A DNA stretch of 51,055 nucleotides, taken from contig CAJXNL010000015.1 of NCBI GenBank assembly GCA_913057195.1, positions 1-51,055 on the forward strand. The letters are read 5' to 3'. Under the pieces are notes generated by a model. The model had not been told where the DNA came from. It did not search any database and was given only the letters and a program-made list of their open reading frames with translations. The stretch is from an uncultured Wenzhouxiangella sp. Its GTDB lineage: Bacteria; Pseudomonadota; Gammaproteobacteria; Xanthomonadales; Wenzhouxiangellaceae. Within the stretch, counting starts at the first letter, position 1, and each line of letters begins with the position of its first letter. The translations under genes and the position numbers were made by a program. Of the stretch, positions 34,295 through 44,692 are shown in pieces.

Positions 34295-35236
34295 CTATTG
34301 GGGCATCGGCCGGCCGAAGGCCGCTTCATACCTTTGACGAATGTCGTCGGGGGTAAAGTCATGGTGCTGTGGCCCGCTGTGAGCAATTTTGATCGAGCCC
34401 ATCAGCGCCCCTAAGCATGCCGCATCGGCTGGGTCCCAGCCTCGATCAAGACCGAACAACAGGCCCGCCCGATACGCGTCGCCGCAGCCGGTGGGGTCAA
34501 CAATGCCCTCAGGTTTAACCGCCGGGATACGGGTCTGGGCCTGACGGGTGATCAGTTCTGAGCCCTCGGCTCCGTGGGTGATGATCACCCCGCCGTCCAA
34601 ATGCTCGATGACGGTTTGCCGGCTTAAGCCTGTTTTGTCTTTCAGCATGGCCCACTCATAAGAGTTCAAGGTGAGCCAAGTGGCGTTTTTGATCATCTTA
34701 AACAGCTCATCGCCGTTGAACATCGGCAGGCCTTGGCCGGGATCAAACAGATGAGGTATGCCTGCCGCGGCAAACTGATCGGAATGATCGAGCATGGCCT
34801 CTTTGCCGTCAGGCGAGATGGACCCGTAGGTGATGCCCTGGTCCTTGGGGACCACTTGACGATGATTGTGGGTCATCGCACCGGGGTGAAACGCGGTGAT
34901 TTGGTTGTCATCTAAGTCGGTGGTGATGAACGCCTGCGCCGTCCACTCAGTCTCGATTGTCGAGACATGCTCTTGCGGGATATCCAGCTGTGCCAAGTAC
35001 TCGCGATACTGATTGAAATCCGCGCCCACGGTCGCCATTGGCACCGGGTCACCGCCGAGCTTTTTGAGGGTGTAGGCAATGTTGCCCGCACAGCCCCCAA
35101 AATTGCGGTGCAGCTCCGGCACCAAAAACGCCACATTGAGCATGTGGGTCTTATCCGGAAGGATATGGTCCTTGAAGCGCTCTGGAAACACCATGATGGT
35201 GTCAAACGCCAATGACCCACAGATCATCACACTCAT
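34295..35236 (-). CDS. PfkB-family carbohydrate/adenosine kinase
   Basis: A 313-residue ribokinase-family kinase. N-terminal ICGSLAFDTI, NFGGCAGNIAYTLKKLGG (substrate-side signature, about residues 45-62), and DPTGCGDAYRAGLLFG near residue 249-264, which carries the catalytic Asp and the anion hole. The overall form fits bacterial adenosine kinases, but ribokinase or another sugar/nucleoside kinase is possible. It is 24 bases past the GGT-like gene's stop, on the opposite strand, and divergent from mreB. Confidence 0.78.
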   Translation of the reverse strand: MSVMICGSLAFDTIMVFPERFKDHILPDKTHMLNVAFLVPELHRNFGGCAGNIAYTLKKLGGDPVPMATVGADFNQYREYLAQLDIPQEHVSTIETEWTAQAFITTDLDDNQITAFHPGAMTHNHRQVVPKDQGITYGSISPDGKEAMLDHSDQFAAAGIPHLFDPGQGLPMFNGDELFKMIKNATWLTLNSYEWAMLKDKTGLSRQTVIEHLDGGVIITHGAEGSELITRQAQTRIPAVKPEGIVDPTGCGDAYRAGLLFGLDRGWDPADAACLGALMGSIKIAHSGPQHHDFTPDDIRQRYEAAFGRPMPQ

Positions 35237-35268
35237 GAAATCCCTCGATGTTGAACAGCCGTCATTTA

Positions 35269-35296
35269 TTGCATTGTACCGTGTAGGGTATACAAT
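35269..35296 (+). promoter_or_regulatory. Candidate promoter of the mreB-rodA operon
   Basis: TTGCAT (35269-35274), a 16-base spacer and TACAAT (35291-35296), about 48 bases before the mreB ATG. It is a good sigma-70 match with slightly short spacing. Confidence 0.5.
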
Positions 35297-35337
35297 AACT
35301 TAGCCAATTTAATTCTGAAGTAAAGACAAACGGATAA

Positions 35338-36386
<1,049 letters not shown>

Positions 36387-36387
<1 letters not shown>

Positions 36388-37274
36388 TGGCCATCGGGTC
36401 TGGCAAAGGTCTGGCGGGGGACGCGGGTCTCCAGACCTCACGGCTGATCGTTTATTTGTTTGTGGCCCTATTTTTGATGGCGCTCGATCACCGCGCCCAG
36501 TACTTGAATCGATTTCATTCAGCCGTCGGTGAGCTGGTTCAGCCCATTTACTTAATCATCGATTGGCCCCTGCATTGGGCGGATCAAGTCAGCCGGTGGG
36601 CCACCCGCTCGCAAGCCTTAATTGATCAGAATGAGCGTTTGTCTGATGAACTGAGTCGTCAGCAGGCTGATCTTTTGTTGTTGCAATCTTTGCAACAAGA
36701 AAACCAAGTGTTGCGTGAGCTGTTGGGCTTATCAAAGGCGCGTCGGTTTGATGCGTTGGCGGCACGCGTTCGCCGAGTTGATCTCAACCCGTTCTCGCAC
36801 CGGCTGATCATTGATCAAGGCCGTGGCGATGACGTTGCTGTGGCCGACGCCGTGGTTGATGGGCAAGGGCTGCTCGGACAGGTGGACCGAGTGAGCGCAG
36901 GGTCGTCACAAGTGATTCTGATCACCGATCCTGATCACGCCCTGCCGGTTCGTGTGGCGCGCACCGGATTGGTGACGCTGGCCTATGGGGGCGGTTTGAG
37001 GGCTGACTTGTTGCTGCCGGATTTGCCCATGAATGTGGATCTTGTCGCGGGGGATGCGTTGGTCACCTCCGGGCTGGGAGGGGTGTTCCCACCGGGTTTG
37101 CCTGTGGCCACGATCACCGGCATTGATCGCCCCCAAGGCGAAAACTTTGCGGTGGCTCAGGCCACCCCCCAAGGCGCGCATGATCGTGCGCGCTTTGTCC
37201 TGGTCCTGACCGACGATCAACCTGCGCCTGTGGGCGCGAGCCCAAACGCTGAGGACCCCACCCGCGATGGCTGA
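36387..37274 (+). CDS. mreC: Rod-shape-determining protein MreC
   Basis: A 295-residue bitopic protein: one N-terminal membrane segment (LIVYLFVALFLMAL, about residues 18-31), a coiled coil (about 70-108, rich in Gln and Leu), then the periplasmic beta-domain (DQGRGDDVAVADAVVDGQGLLGQV; GDALVTSGLGGVFPPGLPVATI). It links MreB filaments to the periplasmic wall machinery. It starts with GTG at 36387, overlapping the mreB stop, and overlaps mreD by eight bases. Confidence 0.93.
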
Positions 37275-37758
37275 GCGGCGTTTTTCAGATGAGGCCTTGC
37301 TTTGGATCACGTTGACGGCGGCGGTGATCTTAACCGTGTGGCCACTGCCTGAGCTTTTGCGGTTGATTTGGCCGTACTGGACGGCGATGGTGATGATCTA
37401 TTGGGTGCTCGAGGGCCATCGCTTCCGCGCCCTGGGCCAGGCGTTTTTGCTGGGGCTGTTGTTGGATGTGTTGACCGGGACACTGCTGGGTCAACACGCG
37501 CTGAGTTTGGTTGTGGTGTCATTTTTGCTGGAGCGCTTTCGCAACCAGCTGAGGTTTTTCCCGCCCTGGCAACAGGCTGTCGCAGTGATGGCGCTGTTGT
37601 TGAATGATCGTTTGATTCAGTGGGCGGTGGCCCTGATCGCCGGTGAGCCCTCACCACCGGCCCTGTGGTGGATGGCACCGTTGGTCGGCATGGTGCTGTG
37701 GCCGTGGTTGTTTTTGGGCATGGATGCGCTGCGCCGGCGGCGTCGGTTGTCGCCATGA
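37267..37758 (+). CDS. mreD: Rod-shape-determining protein MreD
   Basis: A 163-residue polytopic membrane protein with about five hydrophobic segments and the MreD pattern YWTAMVMIYWVLEGHRF followed by FLLGLLLDVLTGTLLGQHAL. It completes the MreBCD complex. The gene overlaps mreC (eight bases) and mrdA (ATGA, four bases). Confidence 0.9.
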   Translation: MAERRFSDEALLWITLTAAVILTVWPLPELLRLIWPYWTAMVMIYWVLEGHRFRALGQAFLLGLLLDVLTGTLLGQHALSLVVVSFLLERFRNQLRFFPPWQQAVAVMALLLNDRLIQWAVALIAGEPSPPALWWMAPLVGMVLWPWLFLGMDALRRRRRLSP

Positions 37759-39584
37759 AGCTTGCTCGGTGGTTCAAGCAAGCCAGCGCGCGCGTTCGGG
37801 ATGGTGCGGCTGAGCTTAAAGTGATTGATCGACGCTTTCAGTGGTTGGGCGCGGTGATGTTGGCGTGTTTGCTGCTGCTGGCCGGGCGCTTTGCACAGTT
37901 GCAGATCGTCGACCATGAGCTGTATGCCTCCCGTGCTGAGAACAACCGGGTGGCCCTGCGGGCACTGGCGCCAACGCGCGGTTTGATCTTGGATCGCAAA
38001 GGGCGGGTGTTGGCCGAAAACCGGCCTGCCTATCGGTTGGTGGTGGTGCCCGAGCGGGTGCCGGATTGGGAGGCGATGCTGGACCAGGTCGGTGCGCTGG
38101 TGACGATCAGTGATGACGAGCGGGCGCGGTTTAATCGGGCACGACAAAGGGCACGGCGCTTTCAAGCGGTGCCGTTAAAAACCAACCTGCGATCTGATGA
38201 GGTCGCGCGCTTGGCCGCCCATCGCCATCGTTTGTTGGGCGTGGAGGTTGAGCCGTATTTGACGCGGCACTATCCCCATGGGGCGTTGTTCGCTCACGTT
38301 CTGGGCTATGTCGGGCGCATCGATGAGCGCGACCTCGAACGCCTTGGCCCAGACCGTTACCGGGCCAGCACCCACGTGGGGCGCACCGGCATCGAGCAAG
38401 CCTATGAGCGCGTTTTGCATGGCCAGCCGGGGGTGGAGACGGTGGAGACCAATGCGCAAGGCCGGACCGTGCGGGTGTTGGAGCGCCAAGCCCCTGCCAA
38501 CGGCCAAGACCTCCAGCTGACGCTCGATCTGGACTTCCAGCGCGCGGCCGCTGAGGCGCTGGATGGGCACGCCGGCGCGGTGGTGGTGTTGGATGTGGAC
38601 ACAGGCGCGGTGCGTGCACTGGTCTCAGCGCCAGGCTACGACCCCAATCAATTTGTGAACGGCATCGCCCCGTCGGCGTATCAGGCCTTGTTGGACAACC
38701 CCCGACGGCCCCTGTTCAACCGGTTTTTGCAAGGGGCGTATGAGCCTGGCTCCACGATCAAGCCGTTTTTGGCGCTGGCAGGATTGGCCGAGGGGGTCAT
38801 CGATTCCGACGAGGAGATGTTTTCTCGCGGGTGGTTTGAGCTGGATGGTGAGGGCCGTCGGTATCGAGATTGGAAGCGCGGCGGGCATGGATGGGTGGAT
38901 TTAACCAAGGCCTTGGCCGAGTCAGTGAACGTGTATTTCTATGAGATGGCGGTGGACTTGGGCATCGATCGGATGGCACGCGAGCTGGCGCTGTTTGGCT
39001 TTGGTCAGCCCACCGGGATTGACTTGTTGGGTGAGGGCGACGGGTTGCTGCCGACGCGCGCCTGGAAACGCGGTCAGTTTGGGGAGGCTTGGTTCCCCGG
39101 TGAGACCGTCATCACCGGCATCGGCCAAGGGTTTGTGGTGGCGACACCGCTGCAGCTGGCCCATGCCACGGCTTTGCTGGCAGCGGAAGGCCGCACCGGC
39201 GCGCCTTATCTGCATACGCCCACCGCCCCCAGTCAGCGGGTGGTGCATGCAGACCCACATTGGGACGCGGTCAAGGCGGGCATGGTGGAGGTGATTCATG
39301 GGCCGACGGGCACCGCGCGCGCGGTGGCTCAAGATGTCCCGATTCGGTTTGCGGGGAAAACAGGCACGGCGCAGGTGTTTGGTTTGCCTGATGATGCCGA
39401 TGCGGTGGATGAGCGTGAGCAAGACAATTTGCCCGAGCATCTTAGAAACCACGCTTTGTTTGTGGGGTTCGCCCCGATTGATGACCCCAAGTGGGCGATC
39501 AGCGTGGTCGTCGAGCACGGGGGCGGCGGTGCAACCGTGGCCGCGCCGATTGGTGCGGATGTCATGGCGCGGGTGGTGCAGTGA
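37755..39584 (+). CDS. mrdA: Penicillin-binding protein 2 (elongasome transpeptidase)
   Basis: A 609-residue class B penicillin-binding protein. One N-terminal membrane segment (FQWLGAVMLACLLLLAGRFAQ), pedestal domain (LAPTRGLILDRKGRVLAENRPAY), then the transpeptidase domain: EPGSTIKPF with nucleophile Ser (SxxK), ESVNVYF (SxN), and KTGTAQV (KTG). ATG 37755 overlaps the mreD stop (ATGA); the open frame 90 bases further back is not used. It crosslinks peptidoglycan during elongation, with RodA as glycosyltransferase partner, encoded next. Confidence 0.96.
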   Translation: MKLARWFKQASARVRDGAAELKVIDRRFQWLGAVMLACLLLLAGRFAQLQIVDHELYASRAENNRVALRALAPTRGLILDRKGRVLAENRPAYRLVVVPERVPDWEAMLDQVGALVTISDDERARFNRARQRARRFQAVPLKTNLRSDEVARLAAHRHRLLGVEVEPYLTRHYPHGALFAHVLGYVGRIDERDLERLGPDRYRASTHVGRTGIEQAYERVLHGQPGVETVETNAQGRTVRVLERQAPANGQDLQLTLDLDFQRAAAEALDGHAGAVVVLDVDTGAVRALVSAPGYDPNQFVNGIAPSAYQALLDNPRRPLFNRFLQGAYEPGSTIKPFLALAGLAEGVIDSDEEMFSRGWFELDGEGRRYRDWKRGGHGWVDLTKALAESVNVYFYEMAVDLGIDRMARELALFGFGQPTGIDLLGEGDGLLPTRAWKRGQFGEAWFPGETVITGIGQGFVVATPLQLAHATALLAAEGRTGAPYLHTPTAPSQRVVHADPHWDAVKAGMVEVIHGPTGTARAVAQDVPIRFAGKTGTAQVFGLPDDADAVDEREQDNLPEHLRNHALFVGFAPIDDPKWAISVVVEHGGGGATVAAPIGADVMARVVQ

Positions 39585-40681
39585 GTCTTCAGCGCATCGG
39601 TGCAAATGGGCTGTCGCTGATTCGTTTGGACGCGATCTTGATGGGGCTTTTGGGCCTGCTGATGCTGATCGGCTTGGCCGTGTTGTATAGCGCCGGTGAG
39701 CAAGACGCCTCGCTGGTGGTCAATCAATCCATTCGCCTTGGGGTGGGCTTAGCGGCCATGTTGGTGTTGGCGCAGGTGCCCAAGCGATTGTGGCTGCTGT
39801 GGGCCCCTTATCTCTTCGGCTTGGCACTGGCGATGCTCTTGGTGGTGGAGTGGGTGGGTGTGGGTCGAGGCGCGCAACGCTGGTTGGATTTTGGGGTGAT
39901 CCGCTTTCAGCCGTCGGAGGCGATGAAAATCACCTTGCCTTTAGTGCTGGCCGCGTATTTGTCTGAGCGCCCGTTGCCACCGAGTCTGATGCCGACGTTG
40001 ATCAGCGTTGTCTTGGTGGGCATTTCCAGCGGATTGATTTTGGTCCAGCCTGATCTGGGCACCGCGATTTTGGTCGGCACCGGCGGCTTGGCCGTGGTGT
40101 TCTTGGCAGGGCTTCGCTGGCGGATGATCGCCGGGCTTGGCGCCCTGGTGATGGCTGCCCTGCCCGCGATGTGGCTCAACCTTCGCGATTATCAAAAAAA
40201 CCGGATTTTGACCTTTCTCGATCCCGAGCGTGACCCCCTAGGCCAGGGATGGAACATCATTCAATCGAAGATCGCGGTGGGCTCTGGCGGGTGGTCAGGC
40301 ACGGGCTGGCTGTCGGGATCGCAATCGCATCTTGAGTTTTTGCCCGAGCCCCACACCGATTTTATTTTTTCCGTGCTGGCTGAGGAGTTTGGTTGGTTGG
40401 GCGTGATGGCCGTGCTTGTGATCTATGCATTGATCATTATTCGCTGCTTGCAATTGGCCCATCAGTGCACGGATCCGTTTGCACGGCTGGTGATCGGCGG
40501 CATCGTGGTGTCATTTTTTGTCTACGTGGTGGTGAACGTGTCGATGGTCAGTGGATTGTTGCCGGTGGTCGGTGTGCCGTTGCCGTTGATGAGTTATGGC
40601 GGCACCTCAGCGGTCACATTGTTGGCGGGGTTTGGATTGATTCAGGGCTTGCACAGTCGACGACGTTTTATGGGGCACTGA
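39581..40681 (+). CDS. rodA: Rod-shape peptidoglycan glycosyltransferase RodA
   Basis: A 366-residue SEDS-family protein with about ten membrane segments. Conserved: RWLDFGVIRFQPSE-like WLDFGVIRFQPSEAMKI, LVQPDLGTAI, and LEFLPEPHTDFIFSVLAEEFG near the catalytic region, then PLMSYGGTS. It begins with GTG at 39581, overlapping the mrdA stop by three bases. It polymerises lipid II during cell elongation with PBP2. Confidence 0.95.
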   Translation: MSLQRIGANGLSLIRLDAILMGLLGLLMLIGLAVLYSAGEQDASLVVNQSIRLGVGLAAMLVLAQVPKRLWLLWAPYLFGLALAMLLVVEWVGVGRGAQRWLDFGVIRFQPSEAMKITLPLVLAAYLSERPLPPSLMPTLISVVLVGISSGLILVQPDLGTAILVGTGGLAVVFLAGLRWRMIAGLGALVMAALPAMWLNLRDYQKNRILTFLDPERDPLGQGWNIIQSKIAVGSGGWSGTGWLSGSQSHLEFLPEPHTDFIFSVLAEEFGWLGVMAVLVIYALIIIRCLQLAHQCTDPFARLVIGGIVVSFFVYVVVNVSMVSGLLPVVGVPLPLMSYGGTSAVTLLAGFGLIQGLHSRRRFMGH

Positions 40682-40739
40682 TCCATGCTATAAATCGAAC
40701 GTTGGTCTGATGAGTGGGCCGTTGACGACACAGGATGGA

Positions 40740-41717
40740 ATGAAAGCGATCATGAAAAAATATGGGCTGATGGTTGGGTTGTTGTGGATGACGGTGAGTG
40801 CGGGTTGGGCCGAACCTCACCCCGGCGCCGAGCAATTTATTGAGTCGGTGGTCAACGAGCACGCGCTCGACCCTGATTTGGTGCGCTCTGTGGTCTCGCA
40901 AGCGGAGTATCAGCAAAGCATCATCGATGCCATGACCCGCCCAGCAGAAGCCAAGCCTTGGCACGAATACCGGGGCATTTTCCTCAACGACACCCGCATT
41001 GCAGGCGGCGCTGAGTTTTGGCGGGCCAATGAGCGGCTGTTGACTCAGATCAGCGACACCTACGGCATTCCCATCGAGTTGGTGGTGGCAATTGTCGGGG
41101 TTGAAACCAACTATGGCATGAACACGGGGAGCTTCCGCGTCATCGATGCGCTGGCCACACTGGGGTTCTACTACGAGCCCAGGGCGGAGTTTTTTGCACG
41201 TGAGCTGGGCCATTTCATGGCTTTGGCCGAGGAAGAGGCGCTGCCTTTAACCGACATCCGCGGCTCGTATGCCGGCGCGATGGGGCTGGGCCAGTTTATC
41301 CCCTCGAGCTATCGGGCATACGCGGTGGATTTTGATGGCAGCGGGCATCGCGACCTGTGGCGCTCGCTGCCCGACGCGCTGGGCTCGGTGGCCAACTACT
41401 TGGCCGAGCACCGCTGGATCCCAGGCCAACCAATTGCACTGGCGACCGATGCAGTGCCCGAGGGTGTCGACATGGCTGACTTTCAGCTCAAGCCCAACGC
41501 CACGCTGGGCGCGCTCCAGGCGCAAGGCATTCGGTTCGATGACCAAGGCCTGCCGCCCGACACCCCAGCGACCCTGATTGAGCTCGAGGGGAGCGACGGC
41601 CCCGAGTATTGGGTGGGCTTGAACAATTTTTATGTGATCACGCGCTATAACCGCTCACCACTGTATGCCATGGCGGTCACCCAGCTGGCCGATGAGATTG
41701 CCCAACGCGCGGAGTGA
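40740..41717 (+). CDS. mltB: Membrane-bound lytic murein transglycosylase B
   Basis: About 325 residues with signal peptide (MKKYGLMVGLLWMTVSAGWA|E). The catalytic domain has AIVGVETNYG (catalytic Glu), SYAGAMGLGQFIPSSYRAYAVDFDG, and NNFYVITRYNRSPLYAMAV at the end, as in MltB. The start is uncertain: ATG 40710, 40740 or 40752 are in frame, and 40752 gives the cleanest signal peptide. No lipobox is seen, so it is soluble periplasmic rather than a lipoprotein. It cleaves peptidoglycan to anhydro-muropeptides. Confidence 0.9.
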   Translation: MKAIMKKYGLMVGLLWMTVSAGWAEPHPGAEQFIESVVNEHALDPDLVRSVVSQAEYQQSIIDAMTRPAEAKPWHEYRGIFLNDTRIAGGAEFWRANERLLTQISDTYGIPIELVVAIVGVETNYGMNTGSFRVIDALATLGFYYEPRAEFFARELGHFMALAEEEALPLTDIRGSYAGAMGLGQFIPSSYRAYAVDFDGSGHRDLWRSLPDALGSVANYLAEHRWIPGQPIALATDAVPEGVDMADFQLKPNATLGALQAQGIRFDDQGLPPDTPATLIELEGSDGPEYWVGLNNFYVITRYNRSPLYAMAVTQLADEIAQRAE

Positions 41718-41724
41718 GCGCTGA

Positions 41725-42516
41725 ATGGAACCGCACAAGATGAAGCCACGCGGGTGGGTGGGCGCCTTGTTGTTGGGGGTGATCGTCCTGTCAGGCTGCG
41801 CGCGCTATACCTTTGACGGTCCGCCCAGCGGGTCGTTTGACACCAGCCTGATCAAGCCCGTTGTTCCCAAGCCTGAGCCCTTAAGCGCGTACGGCAATCA
41901 CAGCCCATATGAAGTCTGGGGGGAGCACTATGAGGTCTTGCCCACCGCGCGAGGCTATGTCGAAACGGGCATCGCTTCTTGGTATGGCACCGCGTTTCAT
42001 GGGCGCTTGACCTCATCGGGGGAGCCCTATGACATGTACCAGTTGACGGCGGCGCACAAGCACTTGCCGCTGCCGAGCTATGTTGAAGTGACCCACTTAG
42101 AGACTGGCGAGTCCATCATTGTTCGCGTCAATGACCGTGGGCCGTTCAAACCGGGCCGGATCATCGACTTGTCGTGGGCCGCAGCGGTCCGGCTGGGCAT
42201 CGACCAAGCCGGCACCGCCCCGGTCGAGGTGCGCGCCTTAACGTTTGATGAACCCGACCCCAGCATTCGCCGGCCTGCCAAACTGCCCGTTTGGGTGCAG
42301 GCCGGGGCGTTTTCTGATCGATCCAATGCCGAGAAACTCCGCGATCGGCTGACGCTGGCTGACATCGCACCGGTGGCGTTTGAAGGCCCAAAAACCACCA
42401 AAGCTGGCGTTTGGCGGGTGCGGCTGGGGCCTTTTTCTGATGTTCAGGCCGCCATTTCGGGTGTGGCTCAATTGCTTGAGATGGGCCTCGAGCAGACCCA
42501 ATATGTGTATCCTTAG
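41725..42516 (+). CDS. rlpA: Endolytic lytic transglycosylase RlpA, lipoprotein
   Basis: A 263-residue lipoprotein: lipobox VLSGC with Cys25, then a double-psi beta-barrel domain (GIASWYGTAFHGRLTSSGEPYDM, HKHLPLPSYVEV, VRVNDRGPFKPGRIIDLS), and a C-terminal SPOR domain (about residues 185-263, VWVQAGAFSDRSNAEKL...VWRVRLGPF) that binds denuded glycan at the septum. GGAGTGA precedes ATG 41725 by about eight bases. Eight bases after mltB. Confidence 0.94.
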   Translation: MEPHKMKPRGWVGALLLGVIVLSGCARYTFDGPPSGSFDTSLIKPVVPKPEPLSAYGNHSPYEVWGEHYEVLPTARGYVETGIASWYGTAFHGRLTSSGEPYDMYQLTAAHKHLPLPSYVEVTHLETGESIIVRVNDRGPFKPGRIIDLSWAAAVRLGIDQAGTAPVEVRALTFDEPDPSIRRPAKLPVWVQAGAFSDRSNAEKLRDRLTLADIAPVAFEGPKTTKAGVWRVRLGPFSDVQAAISGVAQLLEMGLEQTQYVYP

Positions 42517-42543
42517 AGATCCCTGCTTGAGCGAGCTTTGACC

Positions 42544-43746
42544 ATGAACGTGATGCGTCGTCCATCGACCCGATCCAATCTTCTAAACAGGTGTCATTCT
42601 CTGGCGCTTGGGCTTGTCGTGGCCATGGTGCTTTTGCCGGGCGGGGCCGGCGCGCAGGTCGCGATTCCGCAAGCCCCGCCGGTGGATGCCGAGAGCTTCG
42701 TCTTGATGGACTTTGACAGCGGGCATGTGATCGCTGAGAAAGCTCCCCATGCCCCGGTGGAGCCGGCGAGCATCACCAAGCTGATGACATCGTATGTGGC
42801 GTTTCACGAACTCAAGCGCGGCAACATTGCTTTGGATGATGAGGTGCTGATTTCAGAGCGCGCTTGGCGCACCGGCGGTTCTCGCATGTTTGTGGAGGTC
42901 AATACCCGTGTGGATCTTGAGTCTTTGCTCAAAGGCATCATTATTCAGTCAGGCAATGACGCCAGCGTGGCGGTGGCCGAGCACATCGCTGGCACCGAGG
43001 CGGCGTTTGCCTTGCTGATGAATGAATATGCCCAGCTGTTGGGCATGAATGACACGTTTTATGTCAATGCCACCGGACTTCCTGACCCCAATCAAATGAC
43101 TTCAGCACACGACTCGGCGCTTCTTGCGCAGGCCATCATCGAGCAGTTTCCTGAGTATTACGATTGGTACTCGCAGCGCGAATTTACGTTTGACGGGATT
43201 CGTCAGCACAACCGCAATCGGTTGTTGTGGCGTGACCCCTCGGTTGACGGTTTGAAGACCGGTCATACCGAAGCCGCTGGGTATTGCCTGGTGACCTCAG
43301 CGCTTCGCAACGACATGCGCCTGATCAGCGTGGTGATGGGCTCAAGCAATGAAGAAAGCCGCGCGACGTCTTCGCAATCGCTGCTCAACTACGGGTTTCG
43401 GTTCTATGAGACGTACGCGTTGTATGACACCGAAGATGAGGTCGCCACAAGCGAGGTCTGGCAGGGCGTGGCAGATACGATCTCTTTGCGGGTGGATGCC
43501 CCAGTTTTTGTCACTGTGCCGCGCGGGCGTTTCGATGACATTGAAAACACCTTGATGATCGACGGTGACGTGATTGCCCCAGTGGCTGAAGGCCAGGTGT
43601 TGGGCGAGCTAACGGTCACGTTGGATGACGAGGAGCTGGCCAGACGGGCGGTGTTGGCTGGCAACGCTGTCGAGCAGGCTGGGTTCATTGGCCGTGCGCA
43701 AGACCGACTGAAGATGTGGTGGAGGGGGCTGTCAGGCGATGGCTGA
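42544..43746 (+). CDS. dacA: D-alanyl-D-alanine carboxypeptidase (PBP5/DacA)
   Basis: About 400 residues: signal peptide (LALGLVVAMVLLPGGAGA|Q), the S11 peptidase domain with SITKLM (SxxK), SGN (SxN, in IIQSGNDAS) and KTGHTEAAG (KTG), a C-terminal beta domain and a C-terminal amphipathic tail that anchors the protein (GFIGRAQDRLKMWWRGL). It trims the pentapeptide stem. TTG 42538 is an alternative start. Its stop overlaps ybeD by eight bases. Confidence 0.94.
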   Translation: MNVMRRPSTRSNLLNRCHSLALGLVVAMVLLPGGAGAQVAIPQAPPVDAESFVLMDFDSGHVIAEKAPHAPVEPASITKLMTSYVAFHELKRGNIALDDEVLISERAWRTGGSRMFVEVNTRVDLESLLKGIIIQSGNDASVAVAEHIAGTEAAFALLMNEYAQLLGMNDTFYVNATGLPDPNQMTSAHDSALLAQAIIEQFPEYYDWYSQREFTFDGIRQHNRNRLLWRDPSVDGLKTGHTEAAGYCLVTSALRNDMRLISVVMGSSNEESRATSSQSLLNYGFRFYETYALYDTEDEVATSEVWQGVADTISLRVDAPVFVTVPRGRFDDIENTLMIDGDVIAPVAEGQVLGELTVTLDDEELARRAVLAGNAVEQAGFIGRAQDRLKMWWRGLSGDG

Positions 43747-44002
43747 GCCAGAAGGCCTGTCATTTCCCTGCGACTACCCGGTTAAGGCCATGGTGCGCAC
43801 CGAGCAAGGCGCCCACGAGTCGGTGATGGATGCCATGGCCCGCCAAGCCATTTTTTCCAAGGACGACGACGTATCGGTCAGGCTGAGCCGAAACGGCAGC
43901 TATAAAAGCATCACCATCACCGTTCGGGTCCATTCCAGAGCCCACCTCGAAGCCATCTACCAAGACTTGCGAGCGCTGGACTCGGTGGTCATGACGCTTT
44001 AG
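43739..44002 (+). CDS. ybeD: YbeD/DUF493 family protein
   Basis: An 87-residue ferredoxin-like-fold protein of the DUF493/YbeD family: FPCDYPVKAMVRTE, SVRLSRNGSYKSITITVRVHSRAHLEAIYQDL. In gammaproteobacteria it lies between dacA and lipB, exactly as here, with overlap of eight bases with dacA. A regulatory role by ACT-like fold has been proposed; function is not established. Confidence 0.9.
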   Translation: MAEPEGLSFPCDYPVKAMVRTEQGAHESVMDAMARQAIFSKDDDVSVRLSRNGSYKSITITVRVHSRAHLEAIYQDLRALDSVVMTL

Positions 44003-44025
44003 TTTCCTGCGGTTGCGCGCTGTCA

Positions 44026-44667
44026 ATGTCCTCTGGCACCCTGATCATCCAAGACTTGGGCCGCCGGCCGTACGAACCCGTGTGGGCCGACATGAAAGCG
44101 TTCACCGATGCGCGCGATGCCCAGACGCCCGACGAACTTTGGCGGGTGGAGCACGAGCCGGTGTTGACCCAAGGCTTGGCAGGCAAACCTGAGCATGTTC
44201 TCAACCCCGAGGCACTGAGCCAAGCTCACATCCCATTGGTCGCCACCGATCGGGGTGGTCAGGTCACCTACCACGGCCCGGGCCAGGTGGTGCTGTACCC
44301 GCTGCTGGATCTTGAACGCTTGGGGCTGGGCGTGCGCTGTTTGGTGGACCATTTGGAGCAAATCGTGATTGATTTGCTCGCAGATTTTGGTGTGGACAGC
44401 GCCCGCCGAGACGGTGCCCCGGGGGTATATATTGCCGGTGAGAAAGTCGCTTCAATCGGCTTGAAAGTCCGTCGCGGCTGCACCTATCATGGATTGGCGG
44501 TCAATGTGGCCATGGACTTGGCGCCTTTTTCGTTGATCAATCCGTGTGGCATGGCGGGGTTGGCGATGACCCAGATCAGTACACACTGCACCGGGCTTGA
44601 CTTCGAGGGGGTCTGTGAATCTCTGACGACACGGCTGACCCAGCGCCTCGGTTACGATCAAACTTAA
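44026..44667 (+). CDS. lipB: Octanoyl-(acyl-carrier-protein) transferase LipB
   Basis: A 213-residue lipoyl/octanoyltransferase. Conserved: RGGQVTYHGPGQVVLYPLLDL, GEKVASIGLKVRRGCTYHGLAVNV (catalytic Lys) and NPCGMAGLAMTQIS (nucleophile Cys). It moves octanoate from ACP to lipoyl domains, the first step of lipoate synthesis. 24 bases after ybeD. The lipA gene, which often follows lipB, is absent here: prc follows instead. Confidence 0.94.
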   Translation: MSSGTLIIQDLGRRPYEPVWADMKAFTDARDAQTPDELWRVEHEPVLTQGLAGKPEHVLNPEALSQAHIPLVATDRGGQVTYHGPGQVVLYPLLDLERLGLGVRCLVDHLEQIVIDLLADFGVDSARRDGAPGVYIAGEKVASIGLKVRRGCTYHGLAVNVAMDLAPFSLINPCGMAGLAMTQISTHCTGLDFEGVCESLTTRLTQRLGYDQT

Positions 44668-44692
44668 TAGAAAATCAAAGGTCTCAGTGGGC